Source: Corynebacterium pilosum DSM 20521 = CIP 103422
Lineage (GTDB): Bacteria > Actinomycetota > Actinomycetes > Mycobacteriales > Mycobacteriaceae
Assembly: GCF_000373805.1 (NCBI RefSeq)
Contig: NZ_KB892442.1
Coordinates: 1 to 53,522, forward strand
Length of the DNA stretch: 53,522 bases
Direction: 5' to 3'
Shown in pieces: positions 53,415-53,522 of this stretch. Position numbers and translations under genes: made by a program. Positions within the stretch are counted from its first letter, which is position 1. Every line of letters starts with the position of its first letter. The notes beneath the pieces are model-generated. The model did not search any database. It saw only the letters and a program-made list of their open reading frames with translations, and was not told the DNA's origin.

Positions 53415-53522
53415 GGGAGCGTGTCAAGTTGTTTGTGTGTGGGGCGTGATTATTAGAGGTAGGGCTCGAAGCGGTCAGGGTAAGCCACAGACATCTGGTT
53501 GATGGCCTGCTTCCAGTTCGTC
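53415..53522 (-). mobile_element. End of an IS256-family insertion sequence (partial)
   Basis: The terminus starts GGGAGCGTGTCAAGTTG at 53415; such G-rich ends with GTCAA are usual in IS256-group elements. 38 bp further in lies the stop codon of a transposase read on the minus strand. The remainder is outside the window. No intact gene is disrupted on the visible side. Confidence 0.65.
53453..53522 (-). CDS. IS256-family transposase, C-terminal end (partial)
   Basis: The complement encodes TNWKQAINQMSVAYPDRFEP followed by YL and a TAA stop (53453-53455). The W-K-x-A-x-NQ...P-x-RF pattern is the usual end of mutator-type (IS256) transposases. Only about 22 codons are in the window, so completeness and activity cannot be assessed. 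Confidence 0.7.
   Translation of the reverse strand, partial: TNWKQAINQMSVAYPDRFEPYL

Overview
The window is a chromosomal segment of a Corynebacterium (Actinobacteria), about 60% GC by eye; the species cannot be fixed from the sequence alone. The genus call rests on gene content and order as I know them from C. glutamicum: truB/ribF, rpsO-gpsI, dapB-thyX-dapA-rnj, ftsK, pgsA-cinA-clgR-pspA, bioYMN, recA-recX, gluABCD, miaB, miaA, hflX, ptsH-fruA-fruK, a SugR-like regulator, lexA/divS, nrdR and hrpA. Typical actinobacterial control signals are present: leaderless genes with a TANNNT box 6-8 nt before the start codon, SOS half-sites of the TCGAACA/TGTTCGA type, and a sigma-H (SigR-like) promoter before clgR.

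Layout. Bases 1-140 are the right end of an IS3-family element inserted in a glycerate kinase gene, which is cut after codon 114. Behind it, on the minus strand, lie an SLC13 anion transporter and a translationally coupled HAMP protein with a degenerate histidine-kinase core. From 3.5 to 9.5 kb are translation and RNA genes (truB, ribF, nucleoside hydrolase, rpsO, gpsI). From 9.5 to 15 kb are a lipoprotein, lysine and thymidylate biosynthesis (dapB, thyX, dapA) and RNase J. From 15 to 19.3 kb ftsK sits between two DinB-superfamily proteins. A TerC exporter with a probable manganese riboswitch follows, then yciI, pgsA, cinA, clgR and pspA (envelope and proteolytic stress). From 23.5 to 27.7 kb are biotin uptake (bioYMN) and recA-recX. 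From 27.7 to 40.5 kb are the glutamate ABC transporter, miaB, miaA, hflX and several conserved actinobacterial proteins of unknown role. From 40.6 to 46.3 kb are uracil uptake and the fructose PTS, without ptsI. From 46.5 to 52.3 kb are lexA/divS, nrdR and hrpA. The window ends in the 3' end of an IS256-family element (from 53415).

The main undescribed signal is a short dispersed DNA word, GCTTNNCGACGA (reverse TCGTCGNNAAGC). I counted 27 perfect copies by eye, on both strands and in several reading frames; about 0.1-0.2 would be expected by chance. All five intergenic copies touch or immediately flank terminator hairpins, and two form an inverted pair around the gpsI terminator. This is the arrangement known for DNA uptake sequences in other bacteria, although the function here is unknown. 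Other items worth checking are a three-way-junction-like element between rpsO and gpsI, a hairpin that overlaps the -10 box of a leaderless gene, and the pseudo-kinase coupled to a transporter.
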